Below are positions 34,068 through 47,031 of a stretch of 64,000 nt of DNA, piece by piece. Each line of letters opens with the position of its first letter. Position 1 is the stretch's first letter. The stretch covers positions 248,001-312,000 of the forward strand of contig CP103029.1 in the NCBI GenBank assembly GCA_024752435.1, in the 5' to 3' direction. The DNA is from Allantophomopsis cytisporea (Eukaryota; Ascomycota; Leotiomycetes; Phacidiales; Phacidiaceae). The position numbers were made by a program, and so were the translations under genes. The notes under the pieces were generated by a model. That model did not search any database. It saw only the letters and a list, made by a program, of their open reading frames with translations, and was not told where the DNA came from.

Positions 34068-36722
34068 GTTGAAGATTGAAAGAGAGTGTCCAGCACGGTC
34101 AAAGAATGTAAAAGCTTGAAATTAAAGAATCACCTGGATCCTGAGAATAGAAAAATGTGAAAGAGAAGTGAAGAGGAATGATTGTTGCGTGAAGAACAAA
34201 GCCAAGAATCGAACGAGAAAAGCCCACCTTTTTGTTATTTCTATGCCTCATGATTGTTCGACCTTGTCGAGTACATTCGGCGCCGAATTTCTTACATCTC
34301 GAACGAATCTGTGGCAAAGAAAGTGGGTCATGAAAAGCTGTCAGTGGTTATTCAGCGCAAAAGAGCGTATCGAAACCGTCAAGAAACAACCTCACAGGGA
34401 CTTTCCTCTGTGCTCTGGCTGTGTCAATCTTCAGACGGGAGATCTCTACCCTGTTGGCAGGTATAGCGACTGACATCAAAGGAGAAGTTCAGGCAAACCC
34501 TACCGTGAGCCGAAGGCTTTTGTGACCCATGAAGTTTGAGGAGATCCAAATATCGGACCACTCTCACTGTGAATGCGCAGGTTTACCCTAGTAGGCATTG
34601 AGGAAAATCGGCTGGGTCGAGGCTGTCAAAACGAGTCCAAGGGAGTACACACGATGTGCTCGGAAGACAGAGAGGGAATGAGCGGAACGAACATCGGGCC
34701 CTGTGAAGCCCCTCGAGCATGTCAACGCTTGGAAGAGTTTCGTGAAGCTCGGTTCGGCACACAGAGTGTATCAGCCTTGTCGTAGTATGGTGTAAATATG
34801 TGGTAGCCTCGCATTCTTGTCAAAGCGTCCCAGGCGACACCGCTTCATTCCCAGCAACATCAAGTACTTTCCGACAATGCAAGTCTCAACCTATGAGGCA
34901 CCTTGTATCGACGCCATGAATGTTTAACCACAAGATGAGCCATAATAAGCATCATATATCATCACCGACGGCTTATATCCGTCATTCACCGTGGCTGAAC
35001 GGGACAATGGCCTACTACATTTGGATATCCGTTCACCACAGCGCGTTATTTCCGTCGAGCCTCATGGGAAATGCGGGATCGACGTCAGGGACATACCCGC
35101 CAGCCAGCTTTTAATTCTTCTCAGTGGCAGGTGTTGCGAGACTCTTGGCCGTTACACATGGTTTCGGGCATCATTTGACGAGGACGAAAGGACGTTTCCC
35201 ATCACCAACTTGGTAATTTCAAAGGCGTGTCTCATGTGCTATGAGTCTGCGCGACCAGTTATTGACAGGCTTTGGTATAAGCTCGTTGTGTACCTATTGT
35301 CCGGCGTTGTTTCCATAGGGGAACTTCTCCATCTTCGTGCATGCTTGCGTATACTTTTTGCATTAGCCGACGACATCGATCTCCTGAAGTCGACTCTCGA
35401 CGCGCCAACATGAATTCTCTGACAATGTCCATGTCACCTTGATGGCAATGTATGCAGCTCCTGAAGACAAGCTTCCGCACAATGTTGAACTTAGCATGCC
35501 ATGTAAGCTTTAGCAATCAACTCTATGGTCATTTGAGTAGCGAGCTTATAGTAATCGCCCCACATGCTTATCTCACGAGCATAATATGCAATCTATCTAC
35601 TCTAAGAGAATGTCTCAACCACACAAAGACCGGGTTCTCTCTTACTCGTGCCTCCTGTGAAATTGTTTTGCACCGACTGCCATAGCAAGAAGCTGAACAT
35701 TTCCATTGACTAAGTGTTTGGGTTATGTACAAAATCTCTGTGGAAGAAAATTGCATAGAGAAGAGTCGCAAAATCGCCCTTTTTTTCCTTCTCCGACTTG
35801 CTTTTCAGAAAGCTGCGCAAATTCTCCTCGTTCTCCTGTCAAATATATAACATTCGTCCCCTTCCGCGCACAAATCAGAATAGAGCTAGATCGTTGTACC
35901 ATCAAAAATATATGCTCTTCACACGAGCTGGCGTCCGTAGACAGCTGCGAGTTGTCATCGCTATTCCAAATTCCGCCATTGTCTCTCAAGAGGTTCTTTG
36001 CACGCCTCTTAAAAAGGTTAGTGATCGCCTGAACCAGCTTTGGTTTGATTAATAGTGGCCGTTCAGAAGTGCAAATATGCTTCTTACCAAAGCCCCCTAT
36101 ATAGGAACATATCAAGTGATATAGCAGGAGGTTCAAGGAAACTTAATTTCCCACTTGAATCTGTCTAAGTTTATTTTTGATTTCTAAGATACTATTTCTA
36201 AATTAAATTGCTCGCTAGATTTGTGACTATTGCAATCAAGTGAGCTAGTACTTGGAAAGCAAATAAAACAGGAGAGAAAAAGTGTGATTGGTGGACCTTT
36301 CCGATACTTTATAAAGCACATTGAGGGTGACCTTGGGCTACAATTCACTATTTTATTCCGTGCCACGCGAGACATTGTGCAGAAGTTGGAGAAGTGATTC
36401 CGTGACAGGTGATAGCTACTTGACACAATGGCAGCATGGATCATGATGAGACATGAGTGGGGGCGAGAGCATGCACAACAGACTTCTGATCAAGTGACAT
36501 TAGATTACTTATGTTGCCCATGGGATAGACATATATACATACCATGTACTCCATGCTCCATGGTACAGTCACTTGATAAACCAGCCATATTTACCAATCT
36601 AATCTATCTTGTTGACTAGGGTCTTGAAGGAGAAAAAGTTAGTTTCTAAGTACGTACATATCATTTATACTACATATTAATAATATACATATCTACATCT
36701 ATTATCATTTATTTTCTCATCT
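34068..36722. other. Gene-poor intergenic region, 2.65 kb
   Basis: No confident gene. The longest frames are 34991-35413 plus (140 codons) and 35723-36136 minus (137 codons); neither shows a domain, signal peptide or splice support. The first few hundred bases are the Egh16-like promoter. Confidence 0.4.
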
Positions 36723-38277
36723 CTATTTTAACCTCTGATCCCACACCTTCCTCAGTTCCTCCATCTCTCTCCAAACCTCCCTTCCTAGCACTTCAAACTC
36801 CTCGCGCGCTTCACGATCCAAAGGCTTCGCACCTCTCTTCCTGCCCTTGCGCATCTCCCCATCAGAAACCTGCCCATCAACCAATCCATCCCAACCCCAA
36901 CCCCCCACCTCCGTCCGCCTGACCCTCGCCTCACCCCATACATCTGTACTACTCCCCCACTTCCCCTTCCGCCCATCACTCTCCATCGTATTCAGCTGCT
37001 TCTCAGGCGCAAGCGCAACCCAGACAGGCGCAATAGCACCGACATAGCTGCTGATGGTATGCCATGGGCTGCCCAACCATCTCGCAAGGTAGAATGCAGC
37101 AATCATACCCCAAGCCAGCAGGAAATTGAGCGGCACGATCTCCGTAGCGCAAACACCCGGGTGCGTAACATACAGCTTTGGCTTAACGACGTCGCCTACG
37201 GTCTCCCGCTCAGACTCGGGGAGCACATCGAGCTCAAAGAAGGAAGACGACGTGCGCGCCACACCGGGTAGCTCATCTGTCAGGGCGAGGATATCGGTAA
37301 CGCGCTTGGAGCTCTCGTATGGGACCTCAGACTCCAAGCCTTGCAGATCATTGAGGTTGAAAGTCTCGGCCTGCGCTTCAATGCTAGAAATCCATGTGAT
37401 GCGAGCAGCCTTTCGATCTGCGAGACGCGCAGTCGACAGCAGCGGCATGAGGTCGTGCGCAAGCACGTAGTGGCCAAAGACGTTTGCGCAAAAGACTTCC
37501 CCCAAGGCAGGCTGATGTTCCGTCTTCTCGCCTTGGCCGTCCACAACTTGGTGCGCACCATATTCGGCATGCGCTGGTGCGTGCTTCCCAACGTCTGCCA
37601 GCTTGTACTCAGGCCAGGTGGTCGCGTGCACTGTGTCCAGGAGCACCGTTCGGATCGCAAGCGGCCAATCGAGGCCGTACCAGCCGCCGATACCTGCGTT
37701 GCAGATCAATACGTCTAGTCGGTCGATCTTATAGCTTGGCCGCTTGCCTACAATTTTTCCTGAGCTCTCGGATATATCACCACCGCCTATCGTACCGCTT
37801 CGCAATTGTCGAGCTACCTCCTTCACTTGTCGCAGGTTACATAGGTCCAGCTCAACACCAAGGAAGTGGACACGCTCCCAGATGGCTTGGGGATTAGCGG
37901 GCTTTCCGGTAGCTTTCTCGAGTTTCTCGGTGATGTATTTGCATTGTTTCTGCAGGTGTGTTCGTAGGCGCGTTATGGTGAGGCGGGTCTTGAGCGTAGA
38001 ACGAGTAGTGATGATGAGGATGAGATGTGCAGTGTCGGAGTGATTTGGGGAAGTGAGGAATTCATCAACGAGTCGTTGACATATCGAGAAGCCAAGTCCA
38101 CTGTTTCAATGCCGTTAGTTAATTGTACCTTAAAACACTGTCTAAGATCAATATCCTCAATCAACAGCACAAAGCAAGCAAGCAATGTGCAAGGTATTCC
38201 ATTTTAACATACCTATTTGCGCCTGTAACAAGAGCGAATAGTTGCGATTCGCTCGCTGCCCAAGGAGTTAAACCCAT
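36723..38277 (-). CDS. ERG27: 3-ketosteroid reductase (ergosterol pathway SDR)
   Basis: This NADPH-dependent reductase of the C-4 demethylation complex reduces 3-keto sterol intermediates at the ER in ergosterol synthesis. Model: exons 38277-38213 and 38100-36723, 480 residues; the 112-base intron splits a Ser codon in the nucleotide-binding motif and restores TGANSGLG (18-25). NAGIGGWYG follows the beta-4 strand, and the catalytic Ser260, Tyr283 and Lys287 lie in WISSIE and YESSK. A hydrophobic segment near residues 350-370 (LLAWGMIAAFYLARW) is typical of membrane-associated Erg27. The protein is longer than yeast Erg27 (347 residues), mainly through an insert around 125-215 and a polar C-terminal segment with Trp/Gly-rich and basic stretches. 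The family assignment is firm and the sterol role strong. Confidence 0.88.
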
Positions 38278-38954
38278 CTCTCAATTTATCGCCGACTTCC
38301 GTTCTCAATTCGTAGAAAGTAATTGAGGGAATCAAAGAACAAATGATATGTATGCACCGTCACCCCCGAAATAAATATGGGGAAATAGCGCATAGGAAAA
38401 CGCTAGGAATGCCCGATTAGGTGGGCGGTGAGAGGCAACCCCCTTATATGACAAGGTCATGTCTCGTCCCGAAGTGACAGCTGACTGGAGAGTGTGACAA
38501 CTGGTGAGCCAACGCTTTATTATTGCTACGACTTACATCGTACAACTCAAACGGCTGTGGCGCAAGCTGGTAGTAGTGATTCGGTTGGTTTGGGTAAACA
38601 AGGTGGCTTCAATATTGCTGTTGTTTATATACAGAGCAATGACAATAGATAGTGCGTTTATTGACAATATACTTCACACTCAGTCATTATTGTGGAACGT
38701 GATGGTTTGAACGGAATCGACATCTAACAGTCAACTGCATCTGCACTTCGATATTAAATTCATCAGGGCTCAGCACACACCAACCCAACAGCACATCGCA
38801 CCTCTCAAGCAAATCAAAAGTTAAAAAAAAACTTTCGAGAAATATAACAATTCATCCAACCTAACTGGTATCCCCAAACACCCAACGCCAGCCCATTAAA
38901 GCCACCCCACACGCACATTATTCAACCTCCTTTATTCATTCTCCTCCTCGAATA
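38278..38954. other. Intergenic spacer, ERG27 promoter and acyltransferase 3' side
   Basis: A 677-base stretch between two minus-strand genes. No gene or repeat of note except a short A run at 38823. Confidence 0.4.
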
Positions 38955-41284
38955 TCACCTAGATTTTTCATCCTCACTCTCTACATAAATCGCATCCTCG
39001 CTCTTTCTCCTCCTCCGTTCCCCTCTCTCCTTCATAGCCCCCCTAATCTTTGAACTAACCTCATTGAAGCCAGCCGTCGAATTAACTTGACTAAAGCTCT
39101 TCAGGTCATGAACCCCAACAGCACCCGAACTACTTGATCTACTTCGTGATCTATTCCTGCTGGATGGGCGGGTGGCGAAGAGACCAATGGAGCCAATATT
39201 ACCGAAGGACTCGTTGCGGGGCAGGTGACCAGTAGCTGAGGAGCCGCCGCCAATAGAAGCCGATGCGTTGTTGCCGTCTGAGGTGCCGGGACGGTCGGAG
39301 GACGAGTTCGAGGCATAGGACATACGGCGAAGGGACGTAGGTGAGGGTGTCTGGTCACGGATAAAAGGATCCGACACAATGCGAGCAGCGTCAAAGTCTG
39401 GAAACACTTCTGGACCAAGGGTGTTGATGAGGTCACTGACTTCAATAGAGAGCTGTTCGCGGCGCTGGCGGAGCTTGTGTAAGGTGTTGGAAGAGGTGGG
39501 GTTGAGGGAGAGGACGAGTGGACGAAGAGACTTGACGATATCCATGCCGACCTCGCCGAAGCGGAGGGCCGCGTAGGTGATGGTCGGGAAGATGACATAG
39601 CCAAACATTACGATCATATAGAGAGGAACCCACTCTGGGACATAGCCTTGCACGCGGTTGCGATACGTCCAGTAAGTCAGGAGGAATGTGTACCAGGTGT
39701 AGAGGACTGGCGCAAAAGCAAGCGCGACAAGGAGCTTCCAGGTTGCCATAACATCTCGGCCTTGAAGCTTGACGGTGGACGCTGCGAGCGCTTCACGGCT
39801 CTTCTTGATGGAGATAATCTTCGAGGCGATAAATACAGGAGCGAAGAGGACGAGACCCGGAATGACACCAATAGCGAGGACTGAGATCTTGCCAAGGCGG
39901 TAAAAGAGAGTGAAAATCACTCTGAGGAACGAAAATTTGGCATATTCGACTTGATGGTCTCTGAGGTTGAGGTAGCGTAGCTGCTTGTTGTACTCCGTTA
40001 CGGACTTTTTGAGAGAGATGATGCGCGGGTCATCCTTGTAATGAGTGTAGCCCTTGACAAGTCGGCGGTTGAGTTCAACAACCATTGGCAATGGGAGTTT
40101 CTTTCCGGTCGGGTTATAAAGTCTTCGAGCAGCTTGAATGAGCATTAGAGTATCGTAGTCTGGACTAGTCACTGTGACAGCTACAAGAGCATTGTAGACG
40201 GTGTCAAGGAGCTGCTTGACAGCTTCTCTTCTTTCACCACTCTTGTAGAGCTCAACAAGCTCATCAGGCACTTCGACTGGGTTTCCAAATTCGATGACGG
40301 CTCTAGATCTGAACTTGTGCGCATGGAAGTAGTTCATACCGCAAGGCACAATCTTCAGTCCAGAGTTCGGGTTAGCAGCCAAAGCTCCAAGGGCCATGAT
40401 GGCTACACCAGCCTTCAAAGGCAAAAGCTCAGTTCTGTCGTGACTTCCACCCTCTGGGAAAATACCAATAGCACCACCAGCACTGAGGCGATCGAAAACT
40501 GCATCGTAGACTTTGGTCTGGTCGACTTTTGGCGCAGTCTTGAACTTCGTACCCTCAAATCCTTCCTTTGCACCCTTGATATCTTTGTTTGATAGACTGC
40601 CATCTTCTTCGATATCATCACGTCCGGTCAATAGCCATATTGCGTCCCTTCCCTTGAAAGGTTTCTTGATACGGATCTCTTCGGCGCTAATGACTTCCAA
40701 AATCTCCGTATTGGCAGCTGTACCGTTCACGCTCGGTAGCACCAGCAGACCTCCAACCTGGATCTCCGGTCCATCAAATTTTGTGCCGATACCGCGAACA
40801 AGAGTAGGATCATCGATTGGATCGGGGAGATAGATTAGTCCAGTAGCAGGCTTGACGGAGTCCAAAGCACGACCAACAGGAATAGCTCCAACCTTTCTAG
40901 AGAACCAGCCGATAAACTTCCTTTTCATAGACTTCTCGGCAACCAAAAAGGCAGCTCGACGATGTGTTTCGTTACGAAGAGTGCGCATGAGAATAAGTGG
41001 GTCAACGAACTGCAGGTGGGATCGATTAGCACAGCTTTTCCGGTCTCGTCCACCCTGGATGCATAAACACCCCAGACCAGCCCGGAGGAAAAGAACGAGA
41101 AGCATACCTGATTAGCATGGGGAGCAGCGACGAAGATAACAGGACCACGTCTGGGCACCTTCCAGGCACCTCTGGGATGGACCTCACGAAAGAAGAGATC
41201 AACAAGCAGACTGAAAGTCCACAACAACAAATCGTAGATCCAATTCGTCATTGGGAAAGCCTCTTTATGCTCCGGTTTCGCCAT
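38955..41284 (-). CDS. Glycerol-3-phosphate O-acyltransferase (Gpt2/Sct1 type)
   Basis: Catalyses the first acylation of glycerol-3-phosphate in phospholipid and triacylglycerol synthesis at the ER. Model: exons 41284-41108 and 41009-38955, 743 residues; an in-frame ATG at 41311 would add nine. The 98-base intron cuts acyltransferase motif I exactly between HANQ and FVDP. Motif III is FPEGGSHDRTELLPLKAG, with VPCGMNYFH as motif IV. A charged insert separates motif II from motif III, as in yeast Gpt2 and Sct1. Several transmembrane segments follow (about residues 430-560, including YTWYTFLLTYW). The C-terminal 170 residues are Ser/Arg-rich, with RSRSRSSSS-like runs, probably a phosphoregulated tail as in yeast homologues. 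The paralogue (GPT2 or SCT1) cannot be told from sequence alone. Confidence 0.93.
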
Positions 41285-43219
41285 TGCGATAGTAAGCGCT
41301 GAGAAGCGCAATCGTAGGTCGAGGTCGGTAGGATAATAGAGTGAAGGGCGGGGTGGAGGTCGATGAAAGCTTAGGACGACCTTGCTCGCTTCGGAATTTT
41401 TGTTATCGTGGGGTTTGGATGATAGTCTTTGCTTTCCCGTTCAATCCTTCGACGGGATTCGTATGAAACCTTATTGGAAGCGCCTTATTGCAGATTTGCG
41501 GCAAGATGCGTCTTAATCCAAGACCTCAACTCACTCACGGAGACCACAAAGCGCACACGAGTAGAGCTTCTCAAAAACTCATTACCTCTCCGAACTTCGC
41601 GCACGACACAGCGGCCTGATCCCTAGTCTCACACTCTCTCTCACTGGCGAGAATAATTATGCAGATGAGCTGAGATGAGCGAATAAGAGATTCAATTCAG
41701 AAAATAAGAGTTCTTTCTGCCCGCTTGATGTATGGTAATAGAACTTGTTGCAAAGAAGAAAGGGAGGGGATATTTGAAAGGGCGTAGTAACTACCTAACC
41801 TAGGTATGCAGTTTATGTTGGTGTTGAGCACACTCAGATCGGTAAAGTAAGTTCATGACGGCGCTTGATCTTCCCAAGCCAATTCGACAGTGGTTCAGCT
41901 GCGGTGGAACGGAGTCATCCTTGCTCCGGTGATCATAGATTCGCTGCGCTTCTGGAAGCTTGATTCTCTCTGACGTCCTGCCTGATTCGTGGGGAGGGAG
42001 GGAGAGAATGCGGGATAGCACAGAACTAACGACGTAGAGAACCAGAGAATGATTAGTTGGTTGGTGTTCTATGGATTCCCAACTGTTGAATAATTTTATG
42101 TATTCTGTTGTATTCACGCAATGGCGTCCCAATTCGATGAGCAGGAAGACTTGGCCGATGTTAGTATCCTTACAAGCCTCATGCACTTAATTAATCAATA
42201 TCCTTGTTGAATATCAAGAACGTGCCTTATGGAAGATGATTGGAGTCTGGGCCAAAGTACAATTGATGATTGCTGTTATGATGTATCCTGATCTTGCAAA
42301 TACAGGTTTTTGAACCGGAGTTCACTTCCTGTAGGATGGAATTTGGCTTGATATATCATGCGTATGTTCATCGCCGAACCGTCAGCAGAGAATATCTAGG
42401 TTCCAGAGGTGTATGTAGCTGGCTTGCACAGTAAGCCGATCATGACGCCAGCCGTTAGAAGTATACTCGTTGGGAGACGGCTGCATATGAACCTCCATCC
42501 AAATGCATCTAGATCCATCAGAATCCTAGATGAAGCGAAGAACTATAAGAGAACAAACAACGAACACTCAAATGGAGACTTATCCAGCATAAGGTAACAA
42601 CTCCTTTAACCATAACACATCAATACAAACCCAGTCAATAGGATTTTTGAAAAGAATCTTATATTTCTTAAACTACTATATAAAATAGTCATCGCCATGT
42701 TCACCGCTCACTATGCAAAAGCTAGACATACTTCAAAAATTCCAAGTCAAGCTCTGCAAGCACTAGAACAGAAGTAGAGAATTGGACATGCAAGCCTCAG
42801 CATCCATATGTCACCAAGAAAGTAACACATGAAGGATGAGGTCCCAAGAATTTTGAATTCGGGCGGTAGGTATACAAGGACGATAAACATTGAAAAACGC
42901 CAGACACCATGGACCCAGCCCGTCAACTCATGCAACAATAAGAGTGGAGTACACGATATCTCCCACAGCCGACCGGTCATCCACATTCCCACATTGGTAG
43001 TGCCGTCCCAAAAGATAACCCCCCTCCCTTTCCATCTCGATCATCGTGGAAGTGAAGTCGAAGTCCAAGAAATGGAAGGCACGAAAAAAAAAAAGAATCC
43101 CAAAGTAGGAGGGTATTAAATGAAACCCCAATAATTCCCCCTCCAAAATGTCAAGGGGGACAGTCCACCATGCAAGAATAAAATCAAATCTTTCTTTTTA
43201 AAGTGAAAGAAGATGAGAA
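41285..43219. other. Intergenic region, 1.9 kb
   Basis: It contains the acyltransferase promoter (a short frame 41800-42186 on the minus strand has no domain) and, from about 43100, the 3' UTR of the GDP-mannose pyrophosphorylase. Nothing else is recognised. Confidence 0.4.
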
Positions 43220-44535
43220 TTACATGATGATAGCCGGAACATCGACATTAGCCTTGATGCTCTTGTGAGGAAGAATAGAGCCACCGTTGACGTAGATCTC
43301 GTCGCCGATAGTAACATCGTCACCAAGAACAGAAACGTTCTCGAGACGCGCCCACTTGCCGATAGTGGAGTTCCAGCCGACAATCGTGCTCTTGACCCAT
43401 GCGTGGTCCTTGACTTTGCTACCGCTAAGAAGTACGGATCTCTGGATTCTGACACCGTCGCCGACAATGACATTTGGGCCAATAGTGACGTTTGGACCAA
43501 TGCGGCAATTCTTGCCGATCTTGGCGGACGGATCGATAAGAACGTTGCCACCGTAGACGTACGATTCGCTGGTGGATGAGAGGTCCTTGGAGCCTTTCTT
43601 TGTGAGGGAGGAGAGGTAGAGGCAAGTTCCAGAGAGGAAATCCTTTGGCTGACCAACGTCCATCCAGAAACCCTCTAGGTCGAAGGAGTGGAGTTGTCCG
43701 TCAGCGCAAATGGCTGGGAAAGTCTCTTGTTCGATGGAAGTTGGGCGGAGGTCAATGCGGTTGAGGACTGTGGGGTTAAGGATATAGAGACCGGCATTGA
43801 TACGGTTTCCGACAAACTCGACTGGCTTCTCAACGAATCGGTCGATGCGCGAGGCGTGGTTTGGCTTGTGTACAACGACACCGTATTTGGATGGTTCTTC
43901 GACCTTAGTAACGACGATAGTACCCTCATCACCGTGGTTCTTGTGGAAAGTAGCAAGCTCGGAAAATGGGTAATCGCAGATGACGTCGGAGTTGAGGACG
44001 AAGAATGGAGAATCGTCCTTGCCAAGAATGGCCTCGGCGAGCTTCAATGGACCAGCGGTACCAAGGGGCTCGGTCTCGAGGGAGAAATGAATCTTGATGT
44101 TATAGGTCTTCTCGTACTGCACACGAAATAGTTAGAATCTGCCCAGGTTGTTGGATCTTGTATGATATTTACCTCTGCGACGGCGCTCTCCATGACATCT
44201 GGACGATAGTTGACTGCGAGAACAATATCCGTGACTCCTGCTTCGGCGAGCGCTTCGACTTGATGCAGGATCATGGGCTTGTTACCAAACTCAACCAAGG
44301 GCTTTGGCTTTGTGAGAGTCTAAACATATGTCAGCGCTGTATTCATCGATAGTTCTAATGGCGCATTTCGAAGCGCTTCTTTGCTCGCGGCTGGGCAATT
44401 GGGATAGCGGGCTTCGAGCATGGTACATACGAGAGGACGAAGGCGGGTACCGAAACCACCAACAAGAATGAGTGCTGTAATAGCAGTCAGTATTTGTGGA
44501 TTTGCGTTTCCTATCAGGGCGCGCTTACCCTTCAT
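43220..44535 (-). CDS. MPG1: Mannose-1-phosphate guanylyltransferase (GDP-mannose pyrophosphorylase)
   Basis: Makes GDP-mannose from mannose-1-phosphate and GTP in the cytosol, feeding cell-wall mannan, glycosylation and GPI anchors. Model: exons 44535-44529, 44474-44431, 44319-44173 and 44116-43220, 364 residues, the same length as other ascomycete enzymes. The first coding exon is only seven bases (ATGAAGG); splicing gives MKALILVGGFGTRLRPLT, the nucleotide-binding signature. Exon 3 adds KPKPLVEFGNKP. Other landmarks are LNSDVICDYP (metal-binding Asp), RFVEKP and NAGLYIL. The last 110 residues form a left-handed beta-helix with hexapeptide repeats (IGPNVTIGPNVIVGDG). All junctions are in phase with GT-AG ends. 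Confidence 0.96.
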
Positions 44536-46369
44536 CTTGAATGTATAAAGTGAGAGAATTAACAGAGAAGTGTAGAAACTGTGTAAATTACCCCACAATC
44601 GAGAAGTTGGGATAATGCTCGAAGCGACAGTTGTTGAATTGAACGAACGGAATGGGTCTCCTCAGAATGGAATCTCGAGTACGATGAAGTATACTCGACG
44701 AGTGAATTGAAGATGATTGATGGTTCAAAGAGCAGGATTAGTGAGGAAGGTCGTTCGTGTCAAGGAGGTCGGAATTCAGGCAGGTCGGTAGCTTTGAAGA
44801 CACCTTGCCCTTCAAACAATTGCGGTCCGAAAGTTAATTATCGGTGCGGCGCTTCAGCCAGCCAAAGTCAAAAGGGGTCCCGCTAAATTTTAATTGCGGT
44901 TACTTAAGACGGGTCTGGAGTACGTATTTGTTCCTTGCTTTGGAATTATAGGGCGCTAGGATGATTTTGTATATCCAAAATTAATTTAATCTCAAAAAGA
45001 GAAGGAATATTAGGAAATGATTGGGTTATTGCTTGTGAATTTGTATGTGCATGCTTGTGGACAGGTAGGTGTTTCGTACTTGTAACGACCGTCATCCATC
45101 CACTTTACATCTTCATTCAAATATATATATGTACTTCGCAGCACCACAGCTCGGCTTTTATATTTCATTTATCGCACATAGATCCTTCTGAATAGTGCTG
45201 ACTTTGGGGGTAGGTTTGCCTTCCGATGATCTGCTGCTCCGTATTATCATCCTATCCCATGGTCTCATAGGCTTATGTTGGGGAAAGGCTGTGCACTGGC
45301 TACACCCCTACGCTACTCCGTACCATAATCGGCTTATTCAACGGGTTGAAGGCAAACTCGTGTCCAAAAATAGTTCCATATGTCCAGATATATCAAGCAA
45401 GAATGTCATATGCGGATGTAAAGACTATTGCGAACCCAGAATTCTAATGGCGTCAAAACATCACGGGGCATTGCAGAGAGAAAGGTGGTTTTCCCATGAT
45501 CGCATGGTCATCTTTAACATTCCAATTAGGCCATATGATACAGGATTGGATGATTGGGATTGCCGGTAACTCACGCCATTTCCATCGTGGTTCGGGGAGG
45601 GGGGAAGCGCCGACTGGCGAATAATGCATTGCGCACATGCAAGGGAGGAAACAGAAGGTGGAGAGGAACGATTGATGATAGAAGACATCTAAAATTTGAA
45701 ACGATCGATCCTCAATAATTTCCATTTGATATGATGCTCAAAAATCCTTGGTTCAATAGGAGAGAACAGCGCCTCGAGACATAAAAGCAGACAGCCTTCT
45801 CAAATCCATACTCGATGACCAAGTAGTTTTCATGATGCGCAGGAGTAGAAAAAAAAAGAATCATCCCACCAAATTCATAAGTACGCTAGCAAAATGCAAG
45901 ATATGGAAATTCAACCGCCAACATTGAAGAAAGGGCTATTAGAGCCGCATGTTCAACCAAATAAATTAAAGAAGAGATGAGGTAGCCTCGTCAATGGTGA
46001 CGATGCCCAGTAGTGAGCTGTTATGAACTGGTAGCAGATCACTGTTTTGCCCGTCTTGCCTCGAGAAAAAAGTCTTGCAGAGAAAATAGAACAAAAGAAA
46101 AGGAGAAAAGTAAAATCGTAAAAATCCAAGAAACCCAAAAATAAGCGTCCGCCAGATCGCAAATTGTCGTGATTTCGCAATATTCAAATGAAAATATGGA
46201 TGTCGGTCGTTAATTCATCATCATTATCATCATCTCCATGATAGGTTATTTAGATGATCTGAATGTCATCAGTCTATCATGCATTGTTGCCGTGTTGAGT
46301 ATGCCTCCGTAGACCTTTTCCGGCCTTGTTCTATGATTGCTGATGGTCCTCCTGGGGAAATTGGTGAGC
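44536..46369. other. Intergenic region, 1.8 kb
   Basis: MPG1 promoter on the left. An open frame at 45195-45569 and small antisense frames have no domain or splice support. The right 400 bases are probably the 3' UTR of the dsRBD gene. Confidence 0.4.
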
Positions 46370-46974
46370 TCAGTCGGAGGATGTAGTTGAAGAGCTGCTA
46401 CTGAAGGCAGTAGATCTTCGTCCGCCACCACGTCTTTTGTATCGACCAGTCTCCATTACTGGCAGGCCTTGCACAACGCCGTTATGAGCAAGCATACCCA
46501 TATTAGTTGAGAACTGCTGGCAGACTCGAAAAGCGTTCATCGCTGCGTTCTCTTGAGCCAGCATGTCGGTTACGTAGGCAAGATCGGTCTGATATTGGCG
46601 GCCATTGACAAGGACTAGACAAGTGAATCCGCTCCCTCCCTTGTACGTTTCGTACATTGGATCTCTCCAACCTCGTCGCCGGCAGAGATCTATAAGAATA
46701 TAATTAGTATTATTTTGGGATGTAAGTTCTTGACGTAGATGTTATGCATGAAACAGACAGAACAAGTAGGACATAAGATCCAATTGCCTGACTCCAGGAA
46801 TCATGATGAGGGGTATGTCTAAGCTCGACAAGGCAATCGATGAGGTTTGCCTAACTTTTATATGTGCTTTGCCAATTCATGCCCAACTTTCATCACAGGA
46901 GGAATAAGAGAGAACGAGGAAAAGTACTAAGCACACATACTTTCAAGATACTGCATATAAAAGCCTCCACTCAT
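46370..46974 (-). CDS. Small protein consisting of one double-stranded RNA-binding-like domain
   Basis: Model: exons 46974-46941 and 46689-46370, 117 residues. The donor GTATGT follows MSGGFYMQYLE and the acceptor CTTATAG leads into NLCRRRGWRDP; the phase matches exactly. The assembled sequence has the dsRBD order: an N-terminal helix (YMQYLENLCRRRGW), beta strands (DPMYETYKGGSGFTCLVLVNG, then RQYQTDL), and a C-terminal helix (AQENAAMNAFRVCQQF). The usual KKxAK of the last helix is replaced by an ENAAMNA form, so RNA binding is not certain. The tail is Arg/Gly then Ser-rich. The intron of 251 bases is long for this window. No partner gene is suggested by context. Confidence 0.65.
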
Positions 46975-47031
46975 TTTGTTCAAGTGTTTTGATTAAGATG
47001 TGTTTTCGATATTGATGCCCGAGCAAGATAT

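Noticed and set aside
34991..35413. 140-codon frame on the plus strand
   Set aside because: No domain, no splice support, no signal peptide; length alone is not enough in this AT-moderate region.
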